Part shown: one piece after another, positions 46,355-56,046 of the stretch
Layout of the letters: each line of letters begins with the position of its first letter
Numbering within the stretch: position 1 is the stretch's first letter
DNA from: Thermoanaerobacterium xylanolyticum LX-11
Lineage (GTDB): Bacteria > Bacillota > Thermoanaerobacteria > Thermoanaerobacterales > Thermoanaerobacteraceae
Reading direction: 5' to 3'
DNA length: 64,000 nt
Assembly: GCF_000189775.2 (NCBI RefSeq)
Contig: NC_015555.1
Span: 1,499,001 to 1,563,000 of the forward strand
The notes under the pieces: model-generated
The model's database searches: none
What the model saw: the letters and a program-made list of their open reading frames with translations, nothing else
What the model was told of the DNA's origin: nothing
Translations under genes and position numbers: made by a program

Positions 46355-46849
46355 ATAAAAAAGAAATACAAAATATTGTTATTATTTATTCTAATAATCT
46401 GTTTTTTTATATTGCTTTTTTTAAGGCAAATACAAGCAATTTCTATAGTTATTTATGAAGGACATACGGTTAAAATTACTTCTTTACATTTTAATAATAT
46501 TGGTAGACCATTAACTGTAGTAAATGCTATTGACAGTAAAGGCAATAAAAATATTTATTTTATAAATCAAATTCATTTTTTTAATCCACATTTGGAATAT
46601 GTTGTTAACTCAAAAGATGGTATTTCAAGCGAAGATGCAATATCAATTGTAAATAATAATAAGTTATGCGATGAGATTTGGAAAATAGAGTTGAAACACG
46701 AGACAACAGAAAATCCCAGAAAAGAATTAGTTTATTGGGAGATATTAACAAATAAATACAGCTCATATCCAATGATTTTTATTGATTTTTATACAGGGAA
46801 GTATAAAGTTATAGATAAAAATGGTAAGGTAATTAAAAGCAATATGTAA
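46355..46849 (+). CDS. Membrane-anchored PepSY-like protein
   Basis: The nearest standard start is TTG 46376, but it leaves out the natural positive N-terminus. Reading on upstream in frame gives (M)KKKYKILLLFILIICFFI from ATA 46355-46357 (or ATT 46352), with AAGGATGG just before it. A non-standard or mutated start is therefore likely. After the membrane helix (to about residue 25) comes a C-terminal region ISSEDAISIVNNN...YWEILTNK...IFIDFYTGKYKVID that resembles a PepSY domain. PepSY domains often inhibit or escort proteases, and the neighbour is a secreted protease. The link is an inference. Confidence 0.5.
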   Translation: MKKKYKILLLFILIICFFILLFLRQIQAISIVIYEGHTVKITSLHFNNIGRPLTVVNAIDSKGNKNIYFINQIHFFNPHLEYVVNSKDGISSEDAISIVNNNKLCDEIWKIELKHETTENPRKELVYWEILTNKYSSYPMIFIDFYTGKYKVIDKNGKVIKSNM

Positions 46850-46850
46850 A

Positions 46851-46880
46851 AGGCTGCTGGACAAAATATGCCAGCAGCCT
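46851..46880. terminator. Terminator between the PepSY-like gene and ppdK
   Basis: AGGCTGCTGG (46851-46860) pairs perfectly with CCAGCAGCCT (46871-46880). It can serve both converging genes. Confidence 0.75.
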
Positions 46881-46900
46881 AAAATATTATATATTATTCT

Positions 46901-49531
46901 TTATTTTTCATCCTTTATTGCGGCTTGTGCAGCAGCAAGTCTTGCGATTGGAACCCTGAATGGTGAACATGATACATAATCAAGTCCTACTTTATGGCAG
47001 AACTCAATTGATGACGGATCTCCACCATGCTCGCCACAGATTCCTACATTTAATTCAGGTCTTGTCTGTCTGCCAAGTTTTGTACCCATTTCAACAAGTT
47101 TGCCTACGCCAGTCTGATCGAGTTTTGCAAATGGGTCAAAGTCGTAAATCTTCTTATCATAGTATGATTCTAAGAACTTACCAGCATCATCTCTTGAGAA
47201 TGCAAATGTAAGCTGTGTCAAGTCATTTGTACCAAACGAGAAGAATTCTGCTTCTTTCGCAATCTCATCTGCTGTAAGAGCAGCCCTTGGAACTTCAATC
47301 ATTGTTCCAACTAAATACTTAATGTTGGAATTCTTTTCTTTTAATACCTCTTCAGCTGTTTTTACGATTATGTCTTTTACATACTTCATTTCTTTTACAT
47401 CGCCAATAAGAGGTATCATTATCTGTGGTTCAATACTAATGCCAAGTTTATTTGATACATTTATAGCTGCTTCAATTATAGCTCTTGTCTGCATTTCAGC
47501 TATTTCAGGATACTTGACAGCAAGTCTACAACCTCTAAAACCAAGCATTGGGTTAAACTCTTTGAGGCTTTCTACAGTTGCTTTAAGATCCTCAAATGTC
47601 ATTCCCATTTCATCAGCCAATGCTTTTATATCATCATCTTCATGTGGTAAGAATTCATGCAATGGTGGATCGAGAAGACGTATTGTAACAGGATGTTCGC
47701 CCATTGTCTCAAACAATCCTTCAAAGTCTGACCTTTGCATAGGCAGAAGTTTATTTAGTGCATTCCTTCTTTGTTCTTCTGTCTTTGATACTATCATTTC
47801 TCTCATGGCAGGTATTCTATCTTCAGCAAAGAACATATGCTCTGTTCTGCAAAGACCTATTCCTTCAGCACCAAACTCTACAGCAACTTTAGCATCCCTC
47901 GGTATATCAGCATTTGCTTTTACTTTTAACTTCCTGTATTTGTCTGCCCAGCTCATCAATGTAGCAAAATTACCTGTAAGAGAAGGTGGAACAGTCTTTA
48001 TTTCTCCCAAATATACATTGCCAGTGCTTCCATCAATTGATATGTAATCCCCCTCTTTAACTACAATGTCACCGATCTTCATTATCTTTTGATTCTCATC
48101 AATCAATGCAGCACTGCATCCAGCAACACAACATGTACCCATTCCTCTGGCAACAACAGCAGCATGTGATGTCATACCACCACGGCCTGTTAAAATACCT
48201 TGTGCAACAACCATACCCTCTATGTCTTCAGGAGATGTTTCCATCCTTACAAGTACCACTTTTTCGCCTCTACCTTTTACAGCTTCAACAGCATCATCTG
48301 CTGTAAAATACACTTTTCCTGCTGCTGCACCTGGTGATGCCGGTAAACCTTTTGCAATAGGCTTTGCTGCTTTTAATGCATCTGCATCAAACATTGGGTG
48401 CAATAATTGGTCAAGCTGTTTTGGATCAACCCTTAGCACTGCCTCTTTTTCATCTATTAAGCCTTCATTTACTAAGTCTATTGCAACTTTTAATGCTGCT
48501 TGAGCAGTTCTCTTACCATTTCTCGTCTGAAGCATGTAAAGCTTTGATCTTTCTATAGTAAACTCGATATCTTGCATATCCCTGTAGTGATTTTCCAATT
48601 TATTTGCAATTTCTGTAAATTGATTGTACACTTCAGGCATTATGTCTTTTAATGTTGATATTGGCTGTGGCGTTCTTATACCTGCAACGACATCTTCACC
48701 CTGAGCATTCATCAAGAATTCGCCAAACAATGCTTTTTCACCTGTTGCAGGATTTCTCGTAAATGCCACACCTGTACCAGAATCATTACCCATATTGCCA
48801 AATACCATTGTCTGAACATTTACAGCAGTACCCCAATCACTTGGTATATCATTTAACCTTCTGTAAACAATAGCTCTCGGATTATCCCATGATCTAAATA
48901 CGGCTTTGACAGCTTCTAAGAGCTGAATCTTTGGATCTTGTGGGAAATCAACGCCCATCTCTTTCTTGTACAGTTCTTTGTATCTCTTTACAACTTCTTT
49001 TAAGTTTTCTGCAGTCAAATCTGTATCGTATTTTGCACCGTTTTCTTCTTTGACAGCGTCCAATATTGCTTCGAATTTATTCTTTTCAATTCCCATAACG
49101 ACATCTGAAAACATCTGAATGAATCTTCTGTAGCTGTCGTATGCAAATCTCTCGTTGTTAGTAGCTTCAGCAAGTCCTACAACAGTATCATCGTTTAACC
49201 CAAGATTTAAAATTGTATCCATCATTCCAGGCATAGAAACTCTTGCACCTGAACGCACTGAAACCAATAACGGATTTTTCTTATCTCCAAACTTTTTGTT
49301 ATTTATTTCCTCTAAAATAGCCATATTCTTGTAGATTTCTTCTACTATTTCATCAGATATTTTTTTACCATCTTCATAATATTTTGTGCAAGCTTCTGTT
49401 GTAACAGTGAAGCCTTGCGGAACAGGTAAGCCCAGATTTGTCATTTCAGCAAGGTTTGCCCCTTTTCCGCCCAGTAAATTTCTCATGGACGCATTTCCTT
49501 CGCTAAACAAATATACATATTTCTTAGCCAT
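46901..49531 (-). CDS. ppdK: Pyruvate, phosphate dikinase
   Basis: PPDK interconverts pyruvate + ATP + Pi and PEP + AMP + PPi; in clostridial thermophiles it can act in glycolysis or gluconeogenesis. The ATP-grasp N-terminal domain (LLGGKGANLAEM), the swivelling phosphohistidine domain (GGMTSHAAVVARGMGTCCVAG) and the PEP-binding TIM barrel ending in GICGEHGGDPSSIEFC are all present. At 876 residues it is full length. It abuts ppsR, its predicted regulatory kinase/phosphorylase. Confidence 0.97.
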   Translation of the reverse strand: MAKKYVYLFSEGNASMRNLLGGKGANLAEMTNLGLPVPQGFTVTTEACTKYYEDGKKISDEIVEEIYKNMAILEEINNKKFGDKKNPLLVSVRSGARVSMPGMMDTILNLGLNDDTVVGLAEATNNERFAYDSYRRFIQMFSDVVMGIEKNKFEAILDAVKEENGAKYDTDLTAENLKEVVKRYKELYKKEMGVDFPQDPKIQLLEAVKAVFRSWDNPRAIVYRRLNDIPSDWGTAVNVQTMVFGNMGNDSGTGVAFTRNPATGEKALFGEFLMNAQGEDVVAGIRTPQPISTLKDIMPEVYNQFTEIANKLENHYRDMQDIEFTIERSKLYMLQTRNGKRTAQAALKVAIDLVNEGLIDEKEAVLRVDPKQLDQLLHPMFDADALKAAKPIAKGLPASPGAAAGKVYFTADDAVEAVKGRGEKVVLVRMETSPEDIEGMVVAQGILTGRGGMTSHAAVVARGMGTCCVAGCSAALIDENQKIMKIGDIVVKEGDYISIDGSTGNVYLGEIKTVPPSLTGNFATLMSWADKYRKLKVKANADIPRDAKVAVEFGAEGIGLCRTEHMFFAEDRIPAMREMIVSKTEEQRRNALNKLLPMQRSDFEGLFETMGEHPVTIRLLDPPLHEFLPHEDDDIKALADEMGMTFEDLKATVESLKEFNPMLGFRGCRLAVKYPEIAEMQTRAIIEAAINVSNKLGISIEPQIMIPLIGDVKEMKYVKDIIVKTAEEVLKEKNSNIKYLVGTMIEVPRAALTADEIAKEAEFFSFGTNDLTQLTFAFSRDDAGKFLESYYDKKIYDFDPFAKLDQTGVGKLVEMGTKLGRQTRPELNVGICGEHGGDPSSIEFCHKVGLDYVSCSPFRVPIARLAAAQAAIKDEK

Positions 49532-50347
49532 TTATAGTCCTCCTTTATTGATTTTATTTAATATTATGCTTGCTGTTTCCTCGACAGCTTTATTCGTTAC
49601 ATCAATCACTGTACAATCTAACCGCTCCATCACCTCCTTAGCGTAGTTAAGCTCTTTTATGATTCTATCTTTAGCAGCATAAACTGCCTTAGAATCCAAA
49701 CCCAATGACTTAAGCCTTTCTTTTCGTATTTCTACCAAGTTATCAATATTTATCATAAGACCAAATATTTTGTTGTGATCTATTTCAAACAATTCTTTTG
49801 GCGGATCCACCTCAGGCACCAGTGGAAAATTTGCAGCTTTAATATACTTATGTGCAAGATACATACATAGTGGTGTCTTTGATGTCCTTGAAACACCAAG
49901 TATTACAACATCAGCCAACAAAAGACCATTCACATCTTTTCCATCATCATGTTTTACTGCAAACTCAATTGCATCCATCTTTCTGAAGTAGTCTTCATCA
50001 AGCTTACGCTTATGAAAAAATAATTCTGTAGGTGCAATGCCAGTAGTACCTTCTATAGCATCCATAATAGGCCCCATCACATCAACGATGCGCAAATCAT
50101 ACTGTCTCGCCTTATTTAGAAGGTATCGTTTTAATTCATCGACTACCATCGTATGTATTATAAGGCTGTTCTTATTATTAGAAGCATCTATTATTATTTC
50201 ATCTATCTGATTTTTATCACCAACATAAGGAAACTTTTTGATTTGACTTATATTGGTGCCAAATCTGGATGCGGCTATGGCTGCTACATGCTCCGCCGTA
50301 TCAATGCTTGAATCAGACACAAGGTAAATGGCTACATTCTCATCCAC
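49532..50347 (-). CDS. ppsR: PPDK regulatory protein (PpsR/DUF299 family)
   Basis: This bifunctional ADP-dependent kinase/Pi-dependent phosphorylase switches PPDK off and on by a Thr next to the catalytic His (TSH in the ppdK gene here). The nucleotide loop [15 protein letters not shown] (about 149-163) and the N-terminal [14 protein letters not shown] are typical. Length 271 is normal. The start codon is GTG, behind AGGAGG at a rather long spacing. Its position directly before ppdK supports the assignment. The usual CcpN-type regulator gene is not next to it. Confidence 0.93.
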   Translation of the reverse strand: MDENVAIYLVSDSSIDTAEHVAAIAASRFGTNISQIKKFPYVGDKNQIDEIIIDASNNKNSLIIHTMVVDELKRYLLNKARQYDLRIVDVMGPIMDAIEGTTGIAPTELFFHKRKLDEDYFRKMDAIEFAVKHDDGKDVNGLLLADVVILGVSRTSKTPLCMYLAHKYIKAANFPLVPEVDPPKELFEIDHNKIFGLMINIDNLVEIRKERLKSLGLDSKAVYAAKDRIIKELNYAKEVMERLDCTVIDVTNKAVEETASIILNKINKGGL

Positions 50348-50514
50348 AATAATTTTAGCCTCCTAAATAATAGCTGATACTAAAACAGTCATGTGGGACA
50401 GTTTTACTCCCGTTATGACAATACCTTTTAGATTAACGTTTTCTAACTATATACAACAACATTCTATCATTTAAGTCAATTACAATAATGTCCAATTAAT
50501 ATTATAGCATAAAA

Positions 50515-50548
50515 TATAAAAAAAACCAGGCACTCGCCTGATTTTTTT
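50515..50548 (-). terminator. Terminator of glyS
   Basis: CCAGGC (50525-50530) pairs with GCCTGA (50535-50540) around ACTC, extended by A/T pairs; the minus strand ends in T7. Confidence 0.85.
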
Positions 50549-51936
50549 TATATTTTTAATTTAGCTTCCAAATACGACTTTACTTCGTTTATCTTAATCC
50601 TTATTTGCTGCATCGTATCTCTATCCCTTATTGTCACCGATTCATCATTCAATGAATCAAAGTCGTACGTTATGCAGTATGGTGTCCCTATTTCATCCTG
50701 TCTTCTGTACCTTTTTCCAATGCTTCCTGTCTCATCGTAATCAACCACAAAATCTTTTCTTAGTTCATCGTACAATTTATAAGCATTTTCACCCAGCTTT
50801 TTAGACAAAGGAAGAACTGCTGCCTTTATCGGTGACAATGCAGGATGCAATTTTAAAACGACTCTTGTGTCATTTTCTTCTACCACTTCTTCATTGTAAG
50901 CATCTATCAAAAAAGCCAAAGCTACTCTATCAGCCCCTACAGATGGTTCAATGCAGTATGGTGTGTACTTTTCATTTGTAACAGGGTCAAAATATGTTAA
51001 ATCTGCTCCTGAATGTTCCATATGACGTCTAAGATCGAAATCAGTCCTGTCAGCTATTCCCCATAACTCTCCCCATCCAAATGGAAATCTGTATTCTATA
51101 TCTGTAGTAGCATTGCTGTAATGCGAAAGCTCTTCCTTACTGTGATCCCTAAATCTCAGGTTTTCTTTTCTCAAGCCTAAATTTAAAAGCCAATTCATAC
51201 AGAATTCTTTCCAGTAATTAAACCATTCTAAATCTTCACCAGGTTTACAGAAAAATTCTAATTCCATCTGTTCAAATTCTCTCGTCCTAAAAGTAAAATT
51301 TCCAGGTGTAATCTCATTTCTAAATGATTTGCCAATTTGCCCTATCCCAAATGGTATCTTCTTCCTTGATGTTCTTAGCACATTTTTAAAGTTGACAAAT
51401 ATGCCCTGTGCAGTTTCAGGTCTTAAGTATATTTCTGACTTCGAATCTTCAGTAACGCCTTGAAACGTCTTAAACATCAAATTAAATTTTCTAATATCTG
51501 TAAAATTATGAGCACCACAAACTGGACACGGCACGTTGTTGTCATCTATAAACTGCTTTAATCTTTCATTTGTCCAACCATCTACATTTGTTTCTTCTCC
51601 ATGTTCTTTTAAATAATCTTCTACAAGCTTATCAGCACGAAATCTAGATTTGCACTCTTTACAGTCCATCAATGGATCGCTAAATCCGCCAACATGTCCA
51701 GATGCCACCCATGTTTCAGGATTCATCAGAATTGCAGAGTCTATACCCACATTGTACTGACTTTCCTGTATAAATTTCCTCCACCAAGCTCTTTTTACAT
51801 TGTTTTTAAATTCAACACCAAGCGGACCGTAGTCCCATGTGTTTGCCAAACCTCCATAGATCTCAGACCCAGGAAATATAAAGCCACGATTTTTTGCAAG
51901 AGACACTATTTTATCCATGGTTACATCAAAAGCCAT
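50548..51936 (-). CDS. glyS: Glycyl-tRNA synthetase (homodimeric type)
   Basis: This class II synthetase charges tRNA-Gly. It is the single-chain alpha2 type (GRS1), not the two-subunit bacterial type. Visible are [23 protein letters not shown], motif 2 around [28 protein letters not shown], and motif 3 ([13 protein letters not shown]). ATG 51934-51936 (462 residues) follows GGAGTG. Unlike the other synthetase units here, I see no T-box in the short upstream gap. Confidence 0.96.
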   Translation of the reverse strand: MAFDVTMDKIVSLAKNRGFIFPGSEIYGGLANTWDYGPLGVEFKNNVKRAWWRKFIQESQYNVGIDSAILMNPETWVASGHVGGFSDPLMDCKECKSRFRADKLVEDYLKEHGEETNVDGWTNERLKQFIDDNNVPCPVCGAHNFTDIRKFNLMFKTFQGVTEDSKSEIYLRPETAQGIFVNFKNVLRTSRKKIPFGIGQIGKSFRNEITPGNFTFRTREFEQMELEFFCKPGEDLEWFNYWKEFCMNWLLNLGLRKENLRFRDHSKEELSHYSNATTDIEYRFPFGWGELWGIADRTDFDLRRHMEHSGADLTYFDPVTNEKYTPYCIEPSVGADRVALAFLIDAYNEEVVEENDTRVVLKLHPALSPIKAAVLPLSKKLGENAYKLYDELRKDFVVDYDETGSIGKRYRRQDEIGTPYCITYDFDSLNDESVTIRDRDTMQQIRIKINEVKSYLEAKLKI

Positions 51937-51968
51937 CAACAAACACTCCTTTTTATGTATAAACAAAA

Positions 51969-51994
51969 CCCTTTTTCCTCCTCGGCAAAAAGGG
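51969..51994 (-). terminator. Terminator of the recO-DUF4342 unit
   Basis: CCCTTTTT (51969-51976) pairs with AAAAAGGG (51987-51994), with CC/GG inside; the minus strand continues TTTTGTTTAT. Confidence 0.75.
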
Positions 51995-52066
51995 CTAAAC
52001 TCAATTTATTTTAGAATATCAAATAGTTTTAAATATGTCAATATCGCTTAATGAAAGCATTGGATT

Positions 52067-52468
52067 TTATTGTTTTTCTTCTTTTAATACAGTTATTTCT
52101 TTATTTGGTCTTTCTATTTCAACAGTACAGTTTGTGAAAAAAGCCAATGCAGCACCTATGACAGTAAGCTGAGGAACTATGATGGCTGATATGGCTCCAG
52201 CGGTGACAGGAACCTCAAGTATCACATTGTCGTCTTTTTTTATTCTTATTTTTGTGACATTGCCTTTTTTGACAATTTCTTTTATCTTGTCGATTACTTC
52301 AGAACCTGCAACCGATATGCTCTCTGTCCAATTCTTTTTATTTTCTTCAATGTATATAAGGGCATCTACCACATCACCATTGCACTTTTCTAAGGCTTCC
52401 TTCGCTTCCTTGTAGCTTACACCTGTTCTAGCCACAATCTGATCGATCTTTTCAAGCTCATTATCCAT
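52067..52468 (-). CDS. DUF4342 family protein
   Basis: The 133-residue protein has an N-terminal UBA-like helical segment (IDQIVARTGVSYKEAKEALEKCNGDVVDALIYIEE, about 6-40) like that of EF-Ts and NAC proteins. It is followed by a DUF4342 domain (IKEIVKKGNVTKIRIKKDDNVILEVPVTAG) and a hydrophobic segment (about 90-110). Function is unknown; a peripheral or membrane-bound role is possible. It follows recO by 12 bases and is the last gene of the era unit. Confidence 0.75.
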   Translation of the reverse strand: MDNELEKIDQIVARTGVSYKEAKEALEKCNGDVVDALIYIEENKKNWTESISVAGSEVIDKIKEIVKKGNVTKIRIKKDDNVILEVPVTAGAISAIIVPQLTVIGAALAFFTNCTVEIERPNKEITVLKEEKQ

Positions 52469-52480
52469 TTAAATCACCTC

Positions 52481-53227
52481 CTACATATTTTTTAACTTGT
52501 CTAAAAAATATTTTGACTCAAAATTTTTGTCAAAATGAACACTCATATAATCAGTAACTATTTTATCTAGTTCTACTAATATATCTTTTTGTATTCTAAG
52601 TTTTGCAATATTGCCAAAACCATTGCTAAGCAAATACCTTAACATATTTAGTGTTTCTCTTTTTATGTAGAATATGTCATCAGCACTGCTTTTACAATCT
52701 CTGCACAATACACCACCTTTCAATGGCGAAAAATACATAATGTTATCATCTCTGCCACAGGATAAACAGTGGTGCACTTCAGGCATATATCCCATAAATG
52801 TGACAAACTTCAGACAAAAAGTGATTGAAAGCAAATCGCAATCGAAAAGATCTTTTTCCAAAAGAAACATAGAATACTTTAATAGATTATATATATTTGT
52901 GTTTTTTTCGTTTTCTTCAAGCAGCTTATAAACAATATCTGCAAAATACGATGCATAAGAAAGCTTCAAAATATCATCGTCTATCTTTAAAAATGAATGG
53001 ATCAACTCCCATTGGTCAATATAATAGTAATTTTGCCCTTCAAACAAAACATAATATCCTATTGAAAAAGGATGGGATGAACCCAAATATCTACTTTTCG
53101 AGTTCCTTGCACCTTTTGCTATTGCATCTATCTTACCATTTGATTTCGTAAAAAGTGTAACGACTTTGTCTGATTCACCTATTAACCTGCTTTTTAAGAC
53201 AATGGACTCTGTTTTTATAAATTTCAT
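52481..53227 (-). CDS. recO: DNA repair protein RecO
   Basis: RecO helps load RecA on SSB-coated single strands, together with RecR. An N-terminal OB fold (about 1-80: TESIVLKSRLIGESDKVVTLFTKSNGKIDAIAKGARNSKS) is followed by a helical domain with a four-Cys zinc site (CLSCGR...CRDC, about 149-178). Length 248 is normal. It lies between deoC and DUF4342, near era, as in many Firmicutes. Confidence 0.93.
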   Translation of the reverse strand: MKFIKTESIVLKSRLIGESDKVVTLFTKSNGKIDAIAKGARNSKSRYLGSSHPFSIGYYVLFEGQNYYYIDQWELIHSFLKIDDDILKLSYASYFADIVYKLLEENEKNTNIYNLLKYSMFLLEKDLFDCDLLSITFCLKFVTFMGYMPEVHHCLSCGRDDNIMYFSPLKGGVLCRDCKSSADDIFYIKRETLNMLRYLLSNGFGNIAKLRIQKDILVELDKIVTDYMSVHFDKNFESKYFLDKLKNM

Positions 53228-53249
53228 GATAATTTGACCTTTGTTGATT

Positions 53250-53903
53250 TTACCATCCTTTTACGATTTGAATTCCAGAGCTTGTACCAATCCTGTTAGC
53301 ACCTGCTTTTACAATTTCTTTAGCAAAATCTGCAGTTCTTATGCCACCTGATGCTTTAACACCAAAATTTTCGCCAACAGTTTTTCTCATCAATTCAACA
53401 TCGTGTACAGTTGCGCCACCACTGCCAAATCCAGTTGATGTTTTAACAAAATCTGCCCCTGCATCAACTGTAATTTCACAGGCTTTTACTTTTTCTTCAT
53501 CAGTAAGATAACATGTCTCTAAGATAACTTTAACTATGATTTCTCCAAAAGATTTAGCTGCCTTTGTCACAGCTTCTATGTCCTTTTTCACATAATTGTA
53601 GTCGCCAGATTTCAGTTTGCCTATGTTTAAAACCATGTCTATTTCATTTGCCCCATTTGATATGGCTTCTTTTGCTTCAAACACCTTGGTTTCAGTCGTA
53701 TTAGCGCCAAGAGGAAAACCGATAACTGTACATACCTTTACATCACTGTCTTTTAAAACATCAGCTACAAGTTTTACATGGCATGGATTTACGCACACAG
53801 ACGCAAAACCGTATTCCTTAGCTTCATCAGCCAATTTTTTAATATCAGAATCAGTTGCATCCGGTTTTAATAAAGTATGATCTATCATCTTTGCAATTTC
53901 CAC
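53250..53903 (-). CDS. deoC: Deoxyribose-phosphate aldolase
   Basis: DeoC cleaves 2-deoxyribose 5-phosphate to glyceraldehyde 3-phosphate and acetaldehyde through a Schiff base. [28 protein letters not shown], the Schiff-base lysine in [15 protein letters not shown] and the second lysine in VKASGGIRT are all present. Length 217 is standard. The start is GTG with AGGTGGAG upstream. It is embedded in the era-recO unit rather than with other nucleoside genes, an arrangement seen in some clostridia. Confidence 0.95.
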   Translation of the reverse strand: MEIAKMIDHTLLKPDATDSDIKKLADEAKEYGFASVCVNPCHVKLVADVLKDSDVKVCTVIGFPLGANTTETKVFEAKEAISNGANEIDMVLNIGKLKSGDYNYVKKDIEAVTKAAKSFGEIIVKVILETCYLTDEEKVKACEITVDAGADFVKTSTGFGSGGATVHDVELMRKTVGENFGVKASGGIRTADFAKEIVKAGANRIGTSSGIQIVKGW

Positions 53904-53943
53904 AATATCTCCACCTTTCTTAAGTATACTTTAACACTACCAA

Positions 53944-54843
53944 TTAATTTTTGTCAATTACATAGCCAAAATTCCTTAAAATGCTGACATTATCTCTCCA
54001 ACCTTTTCTCACCTTTACCCACAGATCCAAATATATCTTTTGGCCAAATAAACTTTCCAACTCTATTCTGGCACTACTTCCTATCCTTCTTAACATCTGT
54101 CCGTTTTTCCCTATGATAATAGCCTTGTGAGACTCTTTTTCACAGTATATAAACGCTTCTATGTCCAATATGTCTTTATCTTCTCTTGCTTTCATCGAGT
54201 CAACTTCTACGTATACACCGTGTGGTACCTCATCTTCAAGGTAATTTAATATTTTTTCTCTTATTATTTCTGATACGAGAAACTTCTCAGGCCTATCTGT
54301 TATATAATCGCTTGGAAAGTATTGCGGCCCTTCTGGTATATACGATACTATTGTGTGTTTTAAAAGATCTATATTCATATTTTTTAAAGCAGATATTGGC
54401 AGTATATCTTTAAAATTATAAAGTTGCTTAAATATCTGTATTGACATATCTACAGTTTCATGGGAAACAGTGTCTATTTTATTTATGACCAAAATTACTG
54501 GTGTTTCAATGTTTATAAGGTGATCGATGATATATTTATCACCTGGTCCTACTTCAACATCTGGTTCTACCATGTAGATTATTAAATCTACTTCTGCCAA
54601 AGTTTTTTTTACGGATTCAATCATGAATTCGCTTAATTTGTGTTTTGGTTTATGTATACCAGGTGTGTCAATAAAAATCACTTGATAGTCCTCACCTGTC
54701 AAAATACCTTGGATGGTGTTTCTGGTGGTTTGCGGCTTGTCTGAAGTTATAGCCACCTTTTCATTTAACAATGCGTTTAAAAGAGTAGATTTACCAACAT
54801 TAGTTCTTCCAATCAATGCAGCAAATCCTGACTTAAATGCCAT
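53944..54843 (-). CDS. era: GTPase Era
   Basis: Era binds 16S rRNA and assists 30S maturation. GTPase motifs are GRTNVGKS (about 12-19), DTPGIH and NKID; the C-terminal KH domain (AIIIGKNGQMLRRIGSSARIELE) binds the 3' end of 16S rRNA. Length 299 is typical. ybeY, also involved in 16S processing, lies two genes upstream. Confidence 0.96.
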   Translation of the reverse strand: MAFKSGFAALIGRTNVGKSTLLNALLNEKVAITSDKPQTTRNTIQGILTGEDYQVIFIDTPGIHKPKHKLSEFMIESVKKTLAEVDLIIYMVEPDVEVGPGDKYIIDHLINIETPVILVINKIDTVSHETVDMSIQIFKQLYNFKDILPISALKNMNIDLLKHTIVSYIPEGPQYFPSDYITDRPEKFLVSEIIREKILNYLEDEVPHGVYVEVDSMKAREDKDILDIEAFIYCEKESHKAIIIGKNGQMLRRIGSSARIELESLFGQKIYLDLWVKVRKGWRDNVSILRNFGYVIDKN

Positions 54844-54860
54844 ATCATCACCTCAAAATT

Positions 54861-55559
54861 TTATTTAAAAATCTGAAAAAACAATATCGTTATAAGTATC
54901 CCAATAATAGCACCTACTATTACCTGAAAAGCAGAATGTATTTTACCTTCAACTCTGCTTTGTGCCACTAAAAAAGCCATAATAAAGCTTATGGTTGATA
55001 TCAGCATGTTTTTAGATATAAAAGTTGATGCTGTTGCAAGGCAAAATGCTATTGCACTGTGCCCGCTTGGCAAACCACCTCTCAGTGGCGTCCCTTTTCC
55101 GAAATAGGCTTTTAAAATTATGGTCAATATCATCACAACTATAAGTGTAATGAATGTAATATGGGTAGGAGAGTTTCTTATCCTTGTAAGCAAAATATTA
55201 ACCCACGGATTAAGCCTATGGAAAAATAGCAAGTATGCGACAAATACAGCGTTTAAAGCAGATATCAACACAGCACCAGCAGCCACATCTTTGGCTATTT
55301 TAGCTAAAGCATGATATTCATCAGTTATTAAATCGACTATAGTCTCTATAGCTGTGTTTATCATTTCAGCAATTAAGACAAGAGATATTGTAACTATTAT
55401 GGCTATCATCTCAAGTTTGCTAAAATTGTAAAACAAACTTAAGACTAACACAAAAAGGGCCGCCACAAAGTGTATTTTCATGTTTTTTTCTGTTTTAAAT
55501 GCATATATGATTCCTTCTATAGCATAGTTAAAACTATCTATCAATTTTTTTATCTTCAA
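54861..55559 (-). CDS. DgkA-PAP2 fusion: undecaprenol/diacylglycerol kinase plus lipid phosphatase
   Basis: Residues 1-115 match DgkA-type small integral kinases (SFNYAIEGIIYAFKTEKNMKIH, then EMINTAIETIVDL with the catalytic Glu), with three hydrophobic helices. Residues about 125-232 form a PAP2 phosphatase domain with GLPSGHSAIAF and SRVEGKIHSAFQV, the P-SGH and SR-x5-H motifs. Kinase and phosphatase act in opposite directions on lipid alcohols or phosphates such as undecaprenol, so the fusion could control that cycle. The start is TTG with AGGTGA upstream. Substrates are inferred from the families. Confidence 0.88.
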   Translation of the reverse strand: MKIKKLIDSFNYAIEGIIYAFKTEKNMKIHFVAALFVLVLSLFYNFSKLEMIAIIVTISLVLIAEMINTAIETIVDLITDEYHALAKIAKDVAAGAVLISALNAVFVAYLLFFHRLNPWVNILLTRIRNSPTHITFITLIVVMILTIILKAYFGKGTPLRGGLPSGHSAIAFCLATASTFISKNMLISTISFIMAFLVAQSRVEGKIHSAFQVIVGAIIGILITILFFQIFK

Positions 55560-55566
55560 AAATGTA

Positions 55567-56046
55567 TCACCTTTCTATTTTTAGACGTCGCATAACTTCT
55601 TCTTCTTTTGCCCTCATTACCTTTTTTTCGTCTTCTGTCTCATGATCGTATCCCATCAAATGAAACATGCTGTGTGCTGTAAGATACGCAACTTCCCTTA
55701 TAAAGGAATGACCATATTCTTCAGCTTGTTGCTTTGCCTTCTCCAAAGAAATTACTATATCACCTATAGGTTGTACTTCATCTAAATCATCATCTTCTTC
55801 GTCTATATCTGTATATATTTCTTCAAACTCCACCAGTGGAAAAGATAATACATCAGTTTCTTTATCGACATTTCTGTAATACTTATTTAACTTATGAATT
55901 TCCTCATTGTCGACAAAAGATACACTTACCTCCACATCATCGACAACGCCTTCCACTTCCAACGCTGTTCGCACCACATCTTCTACTATCCTATCCAATC
56001 CCTGTGCATCAACTTTATCCTGTCTATTATCAATTAAAATATTCAT
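55567..56046 (-). CDS. ybeY: Endoribonuclease YbeY
   Basis: YbeY is a metal-dependent RNase needed for 16S rRNA 3' processing and ribosome quality control. The metal motif H-x3-H-x5-H is in AHSMFHLMGYDHETE. GDIVISLEKAKQQA precedes it, as in the family. An acidic insertion (about 78-92, DIDEEDDDLDEV) is longer than in many homologues. Length is 159. The start overlaps pgpH by four bases. Confidence 0.95.
   Translation of the reverse strand: MNILIDNRQDKVDAQGLDRIVEDVVRTALEVEGVVDDVEVSVSFVDNEEIHKLNKYYRNVDKETDVLSFPLVEFEEIYTDIDEEDDDLDEVQPIGDIVISLEKAKQQAEEYGHSFIREVAYLTAHSMFHLMGYDHETEDEKKVMRAKEEEVMRRLKIER

Noticed and set aside
51937-52066. T-box leader for glyS
   Set aside because: The gap holds only a plain terminator for the upstream unit; no GGGTGGNACCGCG core or stem I.
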